The translations under genes were made by a program, and so were the position numbers. From NCBI GenBank assembly GCA_021464415.1, contig JAKCWG010000392.1:62001-126000 (forward strand): a stretch of DNA of 64,000 nucleotides, read 5' to 3'. This stretch comes from Lonicera japonica. Taxonomy: Eukaryota > Streptophyta > Magnoliopsida > Dipsacales > Caprifoliaceae. Shown here in pieces: positions 1 through 10,949 of the stretch. Every line of letters begins with the position of its first letter. Positions within the stretch are counted from its first letter, which is position 1. The notes under the pieces were generated by a model, which did no database searches, was not told the origin of the DNA, and saw only the letters and a list, made by a program, of their open reading frames with translations.

Positions 1-336
1 AGGAATGGGACATCTAATCCATTTTAAAACTTTATTTAAAGGTTTATAATTTATAACTAACCTGGGAGCTCCTCTTTCAATCTCGAAAGCTTTATTAACA
101 TAAAAAGCAGTACAGCTCCAAGGAGAATAACTTTTTCTAATAAGATTTTTCTCTATAAGAGAAGTAATCTCAGTTTTGCAATATTCTAATAATACTAAAT
201 TCATTTGAGCAGGTCTAGCTTTGGTAGAAATATTTTTCTCATCAAAATCTTCCTCATAAGGAAGAGGGACTAAATGTTTTTTCCTGTCCCAAAAGGTTGT
301 AGGTAAGTCACTACAAATTTCGCGAATAATTTGCTC
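1..336 (-). pseudogene. Endogenous pararetrovirus: start of reverse transcriptase
   Basis: Read on the minus strand, this stretch encodes the linker after the protease and the N-terminal part of a Caulimoviridae-type reverse transcriptase. The segment around 40-60 reads LVINYKPLN, the conserved early RT motif (Arg/Leu-Val-x-Asn/Asp-Tyr-x-x-Leu-Asn). It is preceded by the SPWSCTAFYVNK block that family RTs carry. A single in-frame stop at 337-339 separates it from the protease, so the polyprotein is broken. The polymerase palm would lie beyond the left edge of the window. This is an old integrated copy, described as a remnant only. Confidence 0.8.
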
Positions 337-845
337 CTAAAGATTTTTAATATAAAGCTTAGTTTTAGGAGTATTAATTTGAAGATTTATGTTCATAATT
401 TTAAAATCCTCTTGTAAATAATTAAGATGTTTTTCTTTAAAAACAAGTTTATCTTTAACTTCATTAATTTCTTTAACTTGAGGTTTTATGATAAATCTAA
501 AAATAATTTCTTTATCCTCAAGCTTAGTAATAATGCCTTCTGGAGTTTTAGAGAAAGTCTCAATAAAACTTAAAAAGGGAGTACCAAAGATAATACGTTG
601 GGATAAATCCTTAATCATAATAAAAGTTCCTTTAATGCAAATACCATCATTGCAAATATAAGCATTAGATAATTTAAACTTGATTTTTAGTTTATTTCCT
701 CCTGCACTAGTCGTGGTTTGGGAGGTTTTATTAAAATATTTAGTAGGAACAAGACATTCTCTAATGCAATTCATATCAGTTCCACTATCAATTAAAGTAA
801 TATCTTTGTCTATAACTATAGTTATATTAACATACCATTTTTATA
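337..845 (-). pseudogene. Endogenous pararetrovirus: aspartic protease
   Basis: The minus-strand frame contains a retropepsin active-site motif, Asp-Ser-Gly-Thr-Asp, at about 785-800, followed by the MNCI segment. About 60 residues later comes a hydrophobic IIFGTPFL block, as in caulimovirid and Ty3-type proteases. The preceding domain is in a different frame: the two readings overlap near 822-850, so a small indel has shifted the frame. It lies between the Gag-like zinc-knuckle region (upstream on this strand) and the RT, the normal pararetroviral order. Not functional as it stands. Confidence 0.8.
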
Positions 846-1398
846 GGCAATCTTATCTATAAGGTTAAGAAAATTATCACTAGTATTTATAGGAACAATT
901 TCCTGTGAAGCAGAAGGAGTTTTAGTCTTAATAGGGGTTTTTTCAATAGTAGAAAGGCGAAGTTTAACTTCTTTTATCTCAATTTTTAGACTATTAATTT
1001 CCATTTTTAAATCGAAAATAGTGGCTTCTTTCTCAGGAGTTTTATAAAAACTTTCAAGTATATTATGCAACGAATAAGGTTCAGTACTAGGCAAAATAGT
1101 TTTTTTCAGTTTTAAAACTAGTCAAATATTGTTCTATAAGCTTACGTTTTACATTATTATCAGTAACCTGGTCTATAAGATCTAAAATCGATTGTTCTTC
1201 TTTAGCAAGAACATTAATACTAAGACCATTAATCTCAAGGATAGCCTTATAATAATCAGTTTGAGTCTTACACTTACAATCAGACTCTGACTCCGAATTA
1301 CTAGTAGAGGAACTTGGGGAGGGTGATTGAATTTCGTTAAAAAACTCCTCCTCTTCATTATCATCATCTTCATCACTAGGGTTTAATAAAACCTCCAT
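822..1398 (-). pseudogene. Endogenous pararetrovirus: acidic and coiled-coil linker between Gag and protease
   Basis: Two overlapping frames on the minus strand cover this span. The upstream one (1087-1398) opens with an Asp/Glu-rich and Ser-rich tract (about residues 8-40). The downstream one (822-1094) contains a charged heptad-like stretch (DLKMEINSLKIEIKEVK) typical of a short coiled coil. Such acidic and coiled-coil linkers are common between the zinc knuckle and protease in pararetroviral polyproteins. The two frames overlap by only a few codons, so a frameshift is likely. The call rests mainly on position between recognisable Gag and protease parts. Confidence 0.55.
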
Positions 1399-1447
1399 GA
1401 GTTGCCTTTTAAGGCCTTCATCAGTTATTTCATTAAGCTTTTATTTA

Positions 1448-1988
1448 GTTCAACATTTATTAGCATAGTGGCTGGCTTTGCCACATTTTCTACAAATAAC
1501 ATGACTCATATTACTGGCCTTTTTGGTGGCCCAGACTTCCTATAAGGAGTCCTAGAGGTAGAAGCAACATGAGCTTTCTTATGGGCCTTCTTACGCCACT
1601 TATTATATTTTCTAGTCTTATTAGAACTATCAGTTTTCCTATTCCTGGAATGAGGAATATTAATATCGTAGGCAAACTGGTCACATAACTCACCTATCTC
1701 TTTCCTACCGATTATGTTCTGGGCTTTTAATTGGGCTTTAAGCTTAATATCATTGCATAAAGATAATCCTTCGACAATACTTTCACTAATAAGATAGCCA
1801 TAAGTATAATCCTTATAAGGGATGGACGTTCCGCCATGCTTTTTACTTATACGGTCCTTAACCTTTTGGGTAAATAACGTTGGTAATCCAGCTATAAAAT
1901 TTTCTTTCCAGAAATCGGCATTTGCGTCTTCTCTGGTCATAACCTTGGATAGGAAAACATCCTTATACTACCTAAAATGGGTTAAAGT
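1448..1988 (-). pseudogene. Endogenous pararetrovirus: capsid/Gag C-terminal part with zinc knuckle
   Basis: The minus strand encodes a Gag-like segment (WKENFIAGLP near 1880-1910) followed by a basic stretch (about 1550-1620, many Lys/Arg). Beyond a stop near 1505 lies a CCHC zinc knuckle, Cys-x2-Cys-x4-His-x4-Cys, at about 1455-1500. This arrangement matches the capsid/nucleocapsid region of Caulimoviridae and related polyproteins. There is a further in-frame stop around 1960. The frame is interrupted on its N-terminal side by the solo LTR at 1994-3600 and resumes in the same reading frame at 3606. Confidence 0.8.
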
Positions 1989-3605
1989 AGGACTGTTGAC
2001 CTTAAAGTCAATTAATCTTATTTTGATAATTACAATAAGTTAATATAGTGTTATTTAACTCGGTTGTTTCAATGATGATAGCCATTAGCCGATATCTTTT
2101 CCAACCAAGTGTGACGTCAAACCGATATAGTCAAATTCTCACACAAAGCTCCACAAATACTTTCACTCACAAGAAATGAACTCAAATGATCTCCATGTGC
2201 TTCACAAAGAATCAAAACCAAGAAATGATCAAGTATATCAAACAAGCAAAAATACGCACAAGAAAATCAAGCATCACGAAGACTCGAATTATCATTAAAT
2301 GGAGTGAGTGCTTAGATTTTATGTAAAGATACTTTATTGATCAAATCCCTATAGCTCAAACATATTCTTGCATCTTTTAAAGATTGATTTAAACTAGCTT
2401 GAAATTGAATTTATTTGAAAAACATCATTTTACAAAAATCGAGTTTCAAAATAAATTCATATTAATTTTAAATGATCATATTTTAAGCTATTATAAAAAT
2501 AGGTATCTTAGAAACATATCTTTGAGGTTCAAAAATTATTAGAATTTTATTTGGAACTAAATTGTTAAATTACAAAAATATTTTTATTTTACATTTAAAA
2601 TTCGCTCTATTTTTTGCCCAGTTTTGATCTAACGGTAGAATGGAGGCCTTCCCGAACTCCGATCATTTTGAAATTTTTACAGTAGTTAAACAACATCTCC
2701 TGGCAATTTTGACTAAAATTTGAGCATGATCCAACGGTCTATTTGAGAGAAATTAACAAAACAATGTTGAATTGTTTTGTCAAAACTAGCTGTTGGAAAG
2801 TTTGAAAATGTATACCTTGGAGCCAAAACCTCTCTTAATCATCCCCAACGGCCATATGATTTTGTAAGCTATAAATATGATGTCTTAGACATGTTTTAAC
2901 ACACTTGAATCATTCTACAAACTTATTTTACATATATACAAAGTTATTCAAGTATTCAATTCATTTTATTGATCATATGCTTCATTTTTGAGCTATATAT
3001 TTTGATCAATTTTGATATCTCTAGTGTGAGCTTCAAATTGTATTCTTTACACACTTGAGAGAGTTATTGTAAATTGGTGTGAATCACCAAACAATTTTGT
3101 ATTCAATTGTGAGAGGTAAATCTCATAGGAAAAACAAGAAGGTAAATTCTTGTTTAGAAATTGTGAAAGGTAAATTTCACAAGGTTAGCAAGAGGGTATC
3201 TTGTGAGAGTATTGTGGTGTAGCAATACTTGTAGAGTGTGTGAGACAACACTTGTAGAGGTTTGATCTTCACCCGGAAGGAGATCGGTTATAGTGGAAAT
3301 TCTCAGGGAACTAACCGAGCGCGGAGTAGGGGGAACAAGTCGAACCGTGTGGACAAAAAATCTTCGACTTCAAATTGGTTCAATCTTTCTTACTCAATCT
3401 CTTTATTTATTTGTTATATTAACTGATTGAAGTTGCTTATATTATTGCTTATTCTTGGGATTGATTATTTAATTGATTGTTTTCCTTGATAAACTTATTT
3501 AACTAAGTTGCTTTACTTAAATATTTTAAAAACGTTTTAATTCCGCATTAAGTCTTTAAAACCCTATTCACTCCCCCTCTAGGGTATTTTTCGACCTACA
3601 AGGAC
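1989..3605. repeat. Target-site duplication AGGAC around the solo LTR
   Basis: AGGAC occurs at 1989-1993 and again at 3601-3605, directly abutting the TG and CA ends of the LTR. The flanking pararetroviral frame continues across the site when one copy is counted, which independently fixes the insertion boundaries. Confidence 0.85.
1994..3600 (+). mobile_element. Solo LTR, Copia type (SIRE/Maximus-like), 1607 bp
   Basis: The element begins TGTTGACC and ends CGACCTACA, and is flanked on both sides by AGGAC (1989-1993 and 3601-3605), a perfect 5-bp target duplication. No second LTR or internal region is present, so it is a solo LTR left by LTR-LTR recombination. The 3' end (ttcactccccctctagggta then a TCGACC stretch) resembles the U5 end of long Copia LTRs of the SIRE/Maximus group. 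That lineage assignment is by memory of the family. It sits inside the Gag/capsid part of the pararetrovirus remnant and therefore integrated after it. Confidence 0.85.
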
Positions 3606-4112
3606 ATTTGAGATTTATAAGGAGGTCCTTACTCCTATCTAATATAGTAGGGTGAGGGCCAATAAAATGGTGAACTATAGCAGTTAACAAAGAATAAACT
3701 ACATTTTCTTCAGCTTTGGGCTGAACCTGAGTAATATCCTGCCCTTACTCATTTTTAGTAGTAACACTAATATTAACTATCTTGACCGAGTTCTTAATCT
3801 CGCTTTTTTGGCTTTCAGTCAACACATTATCCCACCAGTCTCTCAATTGGCCGGAAAACCCCACAATCATAAATTCAGCGACACTTTTGTCACTACTGTC
3901 ACTAGCTTTATAAGCGGTACCATACATGGTTATATTATATAGTTGGGTTAGTATTTGGTATTCTAACATACCGTCGATACACCATTCATAAATAGTTTTA
4001 GCACTAAAATTAGCTACTTGATTAAAAGCAAATTCTTCCTCAAATAACATATCTTGAGGAGTAGGACGGGGATAATAAGTCCTAGTGGGAGCTATGGAGG
4101 TTGAATTATGAT
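3606..4112 (-). pseudogene. Endogenous pararetrovirus: capsid/Gag N-terminal part
   Basis: The minus strand carries a Gag-like block with the segments TIYEWCIDGM, MYGTAYK and GFSGQLRDWWDN. I recognise these as conserved in the Gag/capsid domain of caulimovirid-like plant polyproteins. It continues past the stop at 3745 to 3606, where the solo LTR interrupts it. The N-terminal side ends near 4112, where plus-strand protease sequence begins, so a rearrangement junction lies at about 4113-4120. Confidence 0.75.
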
Positions 4113-4117
4113 TTCTT

Positions 4118-5783
4118 CCCTAGTGTCTCTATACGCCACAAAGTCTATGGAACAGATCTTATTGAACAAGATCTCCTACTTGGGTTTGATGTCCTTCGCA
4201 AGATTCCCAACCTAAGATGGTCAGTAGATGAATTACGATATAATAACTACTTCCTCCTATAGCTTCCTCCACAAAGGTTGTTTCAGCTCAGCCCTGCTCT
4301 CCTCCTGATGTATAGGTTGAAGTTCCCCAAATAGCAATGCCTATCATCCAAAATCTTGATATTGACTATATCAGAAAACAGTTGATTGAAATTCTTGTGC
4401 TGATTCTCAGGCTGAGTTTCTACTCAAATGCAAGAATCCACTTTGGCAGAATCCAAAGTTCTTCGTCATTCTGCCCTTTAAAAAGAATGAAGATATCAAT
4501 CCAACAAGAGCTATTAACTCGGGAATGAATCTTGAGCACTTGGCATAGGCTCTCCAAGAAGTCAACATTCTCAAAAGTCAAGATTTAATTGAATATACGA
4601 ATTCACCATAGGAGTGCGAAGCTTTCTACGTAAACAAGAGATCTGAGCAAGTATGTGGAAAACTTAAATTGGTAATCAACTATCAACCTTTCAATTACTT
4701 CCTATCCAGCGACAAGTTTCCGCTCCCGTAGAAACACTCTCTGTTCGGCCAAATCTCTAATGTCAAAATATTCTCGAAGTTCGACCTCAAAGCAGGTTTT
4801 TGGCAAATCGGAATAAAAGAAAAAAATCATGATAAAACAGCGTTTTGCATCCAGATCATCATTTCCAATGGAAAGTTATGCCATTCGGATTAAAGAAAGC
4901 TCATACAGTTTTTCAAAAGGCCATGACCAAATCTTTCAACCTTTACTGCCAAATGCTCTAATCTACATTGACGATATTATACTCTTCTCTCCTAACGAAA
5001 CTTCTCATGCACATTTGCCTTACCATTTCTTCTAATTGGTTACTTAATTCGGCGTCATGCTTTCTAAAAAAAACAAGGTTATTGTGACTAAGAAAAATTG
5101 ATTTCCTTGGTATGAAAATTGCTGATGGAAAGTTTCTTCTTCAACCCCACATTGCAAGAGACTTACTTAAGTTTCTAGATAAACTTACTTCTATAAAGCA
5201 AATACCACAGTTCCTTGGCCTTGTGAACTACATGGTACAGTTCATCCTGAAAGTCGCTAAGTTTATAACCCCCTTGTAAATCTCCTGAAAAAAGAACCAC
5301 CACCGTGGTCACAAGTTCATACTGATTACGTCCAATCCTTAAAGGCTCTAACGATGAATCTACCTCCATTACAGATTCCCTTTACTAGCAAGCGTGTGCT
5401 TCAGACTGATACTAGTAACGAATACTGGGCGACAATACTTTTTGAAGAAGTTTGATCATAAACGACAGGTTTGTGGTTATAAAAGTGGAAAATTTAAACA
5501 AGCAGAAATGCACTATCATTCCACTTTTAAAGAAATACTTGCAGTTAAGAGAGGCATTGAAAAATTTCAGTTCCACTTGATTGACCATCATTTTCTCATT
5601 GAAATGAATATGTCTTCCTTTCCGAAGATGATTCAATTTAAGCAAAAAATGATTCCCAATTCATAACTCCTTCGTTAGTCTAAATGGTTCTCCCAATGGT
5701 CATTTGATGTCATCAACATTAAGGGCAAAAACAATGTTATTGCAGATTTTTTTTCATGACCACAGAGCCTTTCATCCCACATT
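4118..5783 (+). pseudogene. Endogenous pararetrovirus: protease end, reverse transcriptase and RNase H
   Basis: On the plus strand, in reading order, I see the end of an aspartic protease (LLLGFDVLRKIPNLRW near 4160-4220) and then RT blocks: LKLVINYQPFN near 4665, then FSKFDLKAGFWQIGI. The catalytic motif YIDDI is near 4965. RNase H follows: LQTDTSNEYWAT near 5400, the KEILAVKRGIEKF block near 5530, and a late KGKNNVIADF segment near 5730. Stops and frameshifts occur throughout, so it is a decayed copy. It runs opposite to the adjoining capsid fragment. It ends at the GATAC target site of the next solo LTR. Confidence 0.85.
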
Positions 5784-5788
5784 GATAC

Positions 5789-7120
5789 TGAAAGAGATAT
5801 GTCCTAGGACTATTCATAGATTATGATTTGTACTTGGATATCTTATGCTTATTTTTATTAATAAAGTTTATTTATTTTACTTTATAATCTCTTGTAAATA
5901 ATATTTATTAATACTAGTTCATCAAGTACGTGACTAGATTGTGGGATGCTAGTAATGTAATAATAATATTGTTTAGATGTCCCTAATCATGTATCAATAA
6001 CCTAGGATCACATTGATATAATGATTAGAGTATGGGTCAGCTGATGACTATGTTCCACAAGTCATGGATATGGAGATATCAAGCTGAACATACTGATACT
6101 TGTTAGGGAACAAAGTATTGGACTGACCCGCTTTGGGGACACTGCGAGGAGTGTTACATAATGTCATCAGTGATGTTCCCCATTTGTGATATCGTATTAT
6201 CCTCAGACCTGAGATCGCCATGGTTACCAACATAGGGATTAGCATATCAGGCATTATCAAACGTTGCTCTTGACCGAGTAATTATAAAGATGATGACCGA
6301 GCATACTATGAACTATGTAGAGGTATGTGGTTGATCAAGATGGGATTTGTCACTCTCATATATTGAGAGAGATATCGTTGGGCCCCTTGATAAGTGTAAT
6401 TAATATTTGCATGGCCATGCACAAATGAGATGTCATTTGTTTTGGATTAATTATACTTAGAGATCAAGAAATAAAGATTGAACTATACAAGAATGACACT
6501 TGCCTAGTCTTGTGTTCAATCTAGATATCGATTGACAAAAGGAGTTAATGTGTGAAATATCAATTTAAGGTTGTGTCGTTTTTGACCTTTATACCCTTTG
6601 GATAATAGTAATGTTTTACTAGAAACCGCTTACTGTTCGTATAATAAAACGGGTTTTAATTGTACGGCCAAAGAGTGTAAAACCTACAGGGTCGCACACC
6701 AAAACGAGTTGGATCAAAACGAATTAAAACGGGCCAAGTTGGACTTGGGCCCAGTTCGTTTGTTGCTTAGGGTTCTCACTAGGGTTCCCTTATAAAAGGG
6801 AACCTTTGTTCTTCTTGGCCGTCAACGAAATTGAGAGAGGCAAGAAAATTCGAAATAGCAGAGAGAACCCTAGAGGGCGCTAGTACACCAAGCAAGATCT
6901 CATCTCGTTCGTGTGTGCATACCGTAGAGGCGTCGTGTTTTCTACGCTAAGGACGACAACAACAGAAGGATCAGATCCATCCTGTTCGTTTCATTGACAT
7001 CAAATCTCGATTAAGGTATGTCATCTGTCGATTTTATTGAACTGCATAGATCATAGGATTCAATGATTAGTGCGTAAATTAGTGTATGCGATGCATGATT
7101 ACTGCCCTAATTTACTAACA
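5789..7120 (+). mobile_element. Solo LTR, unassigned LTR retrotransposon, 1332 bp
   Basis: The sequence starts TGAAAGAGATATG and ends TTTACTAACA, with GATAC immediately before (5784-5788) and after (7121-7125): a perfect 5-bp target duplication. A TATA-like element (cccttataaaaggg, near 6788-6801) lies in the right part and supports plus orientation. No internal domain or second LTR is seen. I cannot assign the lineage from sequence alone. It separates the RNase H from the C-terminal part of the plus-strand pararetrovirus fragment. Confidence 0.85.
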
Positions 7121-7125
7121 GATAC

Positions 7126-8041
7126 TACAATCCCCTATTTCTTTCACAAGTTGGTACAAATACCTCAACCCCCCTCGGTGATTCCTTGTATTTGTCCAAT
7201 CACTCCAATCACTTTTCTCAATATGTGTATTACGGAAGCAATTCAACAGTTGCCTAGAGAAATACAAGATAAAATAGGTCGATATGACATTCGTTCTTAT
7301 GATGAAGATATGATCCAAAAGTTTCTTGAAATCACAATCCGAAACCATAGAATTCATTTTCGTGGTCTTAAGCTCCGTCCACAATACCCTTTTTGTTCAC
7401 TATTCCATCTTCATTATCACAATCGTCTGTATCCAAAATCTTTTGTCTTCTTTTGGTATTTCACTCGTAGATATAAGATTTGCTTTCATCTTTGTCGCCC
7501 CAAAGCTTTCCAGTTACCTGAATTTCATCACAGGTGATCCAGAGATCAGATAATATCTGCTTGGTGGTCCTGCAAATTGGCATCTTGCTATTTTTCTGTC
7601 ATGTCTTAAGCCTCTCTATAGATGGCAAGAAAAGTTGCAAACCCATCATCATCAGTACGTGCTAATTAAGTTCCATGGCCCTCTTAGATATCCCCCAGAT
7701 AACATCAGCCACAGAAATGCTGAAATCATGGAATGGTATACGTACAACCTTGCAAAGTCAGCCTTGGAAACATACAATGTTAATTGGGTCTTTATCCTTC
7801 AATGGATATATAGTATCAATGGCGTCGCTTTTTCTGATGTCCCTGAACAAGTCAAGTTTGGACAGTCCCCTTGGAACAATAATAATCAGGTATGTTACCA
7901 CCTTACTACATCATTGCTCACTTACTCAGAAGTTCGTTCTTCAAATGATGGCTTTAGAAGTTTAGATACAAAAGATTTTGTTGACATAAACTTAGAACCA
8001 GAAGAAGAACAGACTGACTCAGAAGGAAACTCAGAAAACTG
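7126..8041 (+). pseudogene. Endogenous pararetrovirus: region downstream of RNase H
   Basis: The plus strand holds two stretches of long open frame, 7126-7537 and 7635-8041. They are joined by a frame change near 7540-7640, with a stop ending the second at 8040. The last part has an acidic C-terminal tail (EPEEEQTDSEGNSEN). It follows the RNase H once the solo LTR is discounted and precedes a TATA box, so its place fits the 3' coding region of a petuvirus- or florendovirus-like genome. I do not recognise a specific domain. The assignment is by position. Confidence 0.5.
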
Positions 8042-8254
8042 AGAGTTAACTCAGCTGAATTGCATCACCAACGCAGTGTCGACATGTCACGACAAACAAG
8101 ATTTAACTTCAAATTCTTTTTGTGGTACTGTTTAACCACATGTTTGCTTTTTGGCAAGCTGTATTATTCGCCTTTTGCTTTTGCTTTAGCGATTGTATTA
8201 TTACCTTGATTTCTAGCTGTAGATTTTGTGTGGTTTGAGTGTGTCTTAGCTGCC

Positions 8255-8262
8255 TATATAAG
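8255..8262 (+). promoter_or_regulatory. TATA box of the pararetrovirus remnant
   Basis: TATATAAG lies about 215 bp after the last coding stop, followed by a GAGCAGAGCT segment. In caulimovirids a TATA box with an A/T-A-A-G-G-A-G-type context marks the start of the pregenomic RNA. Its position after the coding region and before a leader-like stretch (8290-8400) supports that reading. Activity is unknown. Confidence 0.55.
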
Positions 8263-8399
8263 GAGCAGAGCTAGTTTGTTTTAGGCATTCAGAGTTTGGA
8301 GTTTGAGTTTGGTTGATAAGCTGCTTGCTTGTTGTAATTCCCTCTCTTTATAATAATGAAATGCCCCATAATAATGGGTTTTGTTTACACCAACATGAC

Positions 8400-8920
8400 T
8401 TCTATCTAATTGTCAATATCCTTTCAGTTATCTTCTCTGTTATTTTATTATTGTTTGCTTTATGTATGCACTTCTGTTGCAAAAAATAGTTTTCACGTAA
8501 TCTTTTATTGTAAGATTGCTGTATATATCCGAATGCCTAAAAGATAGTCCATAACAATCATAATTTTCTAAATTGTAATTGTTTTTAGCTGTCACAATGT
8601 TGAAAATTATAATTGTTATAAACAGTCATATGTTGGTGACTAAACAGTGATAAGTTTACAATAGTCATAAATTTGTGACTGAATAGTAGTAATTTTACAA
8701 ACTTGTGACAGTTAATGTATTGTCCGTAGAAACTTTGTCACCGTTTTTGAAAGTGACATATTATCAAATTATTTTAAAAAATAAAATACTAAAAATCCAA
8801 TTTTTTTTACCTGATAAAAACGTAATTTAATTACAATCTAGATATACCAACAATTAATCATATATCAAAGATTAATAATTAAAAAAAAATCTCAAATCCA
8901 TAGCTTCAAATGAAATAAGA
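8400..8920. other. Intergenic, with short CAGTGATAA/TGTGAC-type repeats
   Basis: No gene is visible. From about 8590 to 8760 the sequence contains several short related words (tgactaaacagtgataag, tttgtgactg, cttgtgacag) of a kind seen in the subterminal zones of CACTA-like elements. Similar words recur in inverted orientation at 11600-11690 (gtgataaagcg, tttatcactg). I could not find clear terminal inverted repeats or a target duplication, so no element is called. Confidence 0.35.
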
Positions 8921-8927
8921 TGTCTTA

Positions 8928-9075
8928 AAGTATGTGTTCATTCACTTTGGAATTATTACATAAAGAATTAAACTCTCTAGAAATATCATTTATAGCATCC
9001 CATTTTTCAACTGCTTGCTTGTCTGGGTTAACAACAGCAACAAGGAGACTCATATATGTTCCCGTACACCCATAT
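8928..9075 (-). pseudogene. Long-chain acyl-CoA synthetase (LACS) exon fragment
   Basis: The minus strand encodes LLVAVVNPDKQAVEKW, then ISREFNSLC and KVNEHIL. These match the conserved C-terminal exon of plant long-chain acyl-CoA synthetases, where the family reads VAVVNPn-QA-E-W, GI/VSGDFNSLC and K-KE-ILGEL. LACS enzymes activate fatty acids to acyl-CoA. Only this roughly 45-codon piece is recognisable. The expected YGNSFESF segment before it is altered, the GEL segment after it is missing, and a stop follows at 8925. I see no other LACS exon nearby on this strand. It may be a fragment carried by a transposon. Confidence 0.7.
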
Positions 9076-9965
9076 TTGTTGATGAAAAAGCTTAATTTAA
9101 TTTTACAAGTCAAAATCATATGCCTCAACATAAAAATAGTAAAAAGATTATAGGAGAGTGGGACCATCGTTATTACTGGGTATATAATCAATAATGAACA
9201 CCCAAGGGTAACTAGAAAAGCCCGCAAATAGTCACGTCCCTTGTATTTCTTTTGCATAATGACAATGCCCCAAATCTGAATAAAGTAAAAGAAATCATGA
9301 GTCCAAAAAAATTACTTTTAAATAACAATAGATAAGACATAAAAGGAATTGTTCATAGCAATCACAATAACTAGCAATAAAAACTAACTTACCATTACAG
9401 TTATCATATTCGCACACTTTACCAGGGTCTGAATGGGAAAACTGACATATCTGAGAGCTTGAATCAAGAATTAGGATAAAATTGTAACATTTATTAATTA
9501 CTTGCAAACCTTCAACTGAACCAAGTTACTAAGAAAGGCTTGAACATGGCTGAATAAAGTGGACAAATTAACACTTCCTCGTTCAAAGGAAACAAAAGTA
9601 TAGAAAGACCATAGTCAAAAGAGTTTACCTCATACTGACAGGTTGTTGTTAATATGTTAGATACTGATACAATACAATACTTGTGAACTGGATCAACAGG
9701 GTCCAAACTTTTTTAGTTGCCTATGAGAGAAAAAATAGAAAACTTGTATAAGCGATTTTACAAATTCGAAAACTTATGCATGCATGCTCGTTGTAGAAAT
9801 CAGTAGTTACCAGTAAAGTGCCTGCAGACACAGCGAATGTCGTATTGTGATTGCAGAAAACAAGAAATTACGAGTATTTAAAGAATTCTTTGTCTGGTAT
9901 GTATGGAACTCTCATGATCTTTTCCTACAAAAAATAAAAATTCCACAAAAACTATCTAAAAAGTA
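9076..9965. other. Intergenic, no gene recognised
   Basis: Short open frames on the minus strand (9295-9507 and 9512-9706) show no family resemblance I can name. They could be intron or decayed sequence belonging to the LACS fragment. Confidence 0.4.
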
Positions 9966-9973
9966 TAGCTGAC

Positions 9974-10949
9974 TAGGGATGTTAACGCCAATCCGATCAA
10001 CCAACCAAACAGACTGATCCGTAAAACCCCAAACCGAAAACAAAAACGAGAAAACCGAACCGAAACTGAAAATTTTAGTTCGAGTTTGGGGCAAGCTAGT
10101 TCAAAATTGAAAAATCGAACAAAACCAAATTATATATAAGAAAAAAAATGTTGATATATACTCCAAGGGTACACGTTAACTATACAATTATATAAAATAA
10201 ATAGCATTTTTTAAGAATATGTTCCTTATTAATTGCATATTGTGATAATCTTAAAAAAAAAAAAAGTCACTAACGCGTGCCTTTATTATTGAATTAACTA
10301 CACAATACTAAGATTTTTTTTATCACGTACATGATGGCAAGAAAATAGTAATTAAATAAAAAACATAGTATCATATGTTTACTCCTTGTTTCTAAAAAAG
10401 TTATGATTTTAATTTGAATATGAACAATTCTTACACTATTATTATTATTACAATGTTATGTTAAATTGACTTAGAAAAAAAGAAAAAAGAAAAAAAAACA
10501 TATGTCAAAACCGAATAAAACCAAACCGAAAAGTTTGGTTTGAGTTTGGGTTTCGAGGATTTAGAAACCAAAACCGACTTTTTACATTTGGTTTAAGTTT
10601 GGGGTATCTTAGGGCCCGTTCGGTAACGTTTTTCGAGAATGTTTTCAGAAAATGAAAATGAGAAAATAAATTTTTTGAGAACGAAAATAGTGAAAACATT
10701 TTTCGAGAACGAAAATAGTGAAAATGAAGATTGCAAGACTGAAAATGGTGAAAATATCATTTTGGCGTTTTTGCGTTTTATGCTTTAAACTTGAATTCGT
10801 TTTCCGAAAACGTCTTTCGTGTTTTTGTCAATATCTCACCGAACGCATTTTTTATCCGTTTTTGAACTCAAAAAACAAAAACGGGTCTCTAAAAACGCTA
10901 CCGAACGGACCCTTAGTTTTTACTCCGACTGAAATCGAAAACACCCCTA
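9974..10949. mobile_element. Non-autonomous hAT-type element, 976 bp
   Basis: The ends are TAGGGATGTTAACG on the left and AAAACACCCCTA on the right, imperfect inverted repeats of the hAT type. Flanking 8-bp sequences TAGCTGAC (9966-9973) and TAGATGAC (10950-10957) match at 7 of 8 positions. The interior has stretches rich in AACCGAACCGAAA-type words near both ends and no transposase. A second element (10612-10912) is nested in it. Confidence 0.7.
10612..10912. mobile_element. Harbinger/Tourist-like MITE, 301 bp, nested
   Basis: Terminal inverted repeats GGGCCCGTTCGGTAACG (left) and CGCTACCGAACGGACCC (right) are flanked by TTA on each side (10609-10611 and 10913-10915), the 3-bp target duplication of PIF/Harbinger elements. 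No coding capacity. It lies inside the hAT-type element, so it inserted later. Confidence 0.75.

Noticed and set aside
4337..4528. Separate small gene on the plus strand
   Set aside because: It is part of the decayed pararetroviral protease-RT linker in a shifted frame.
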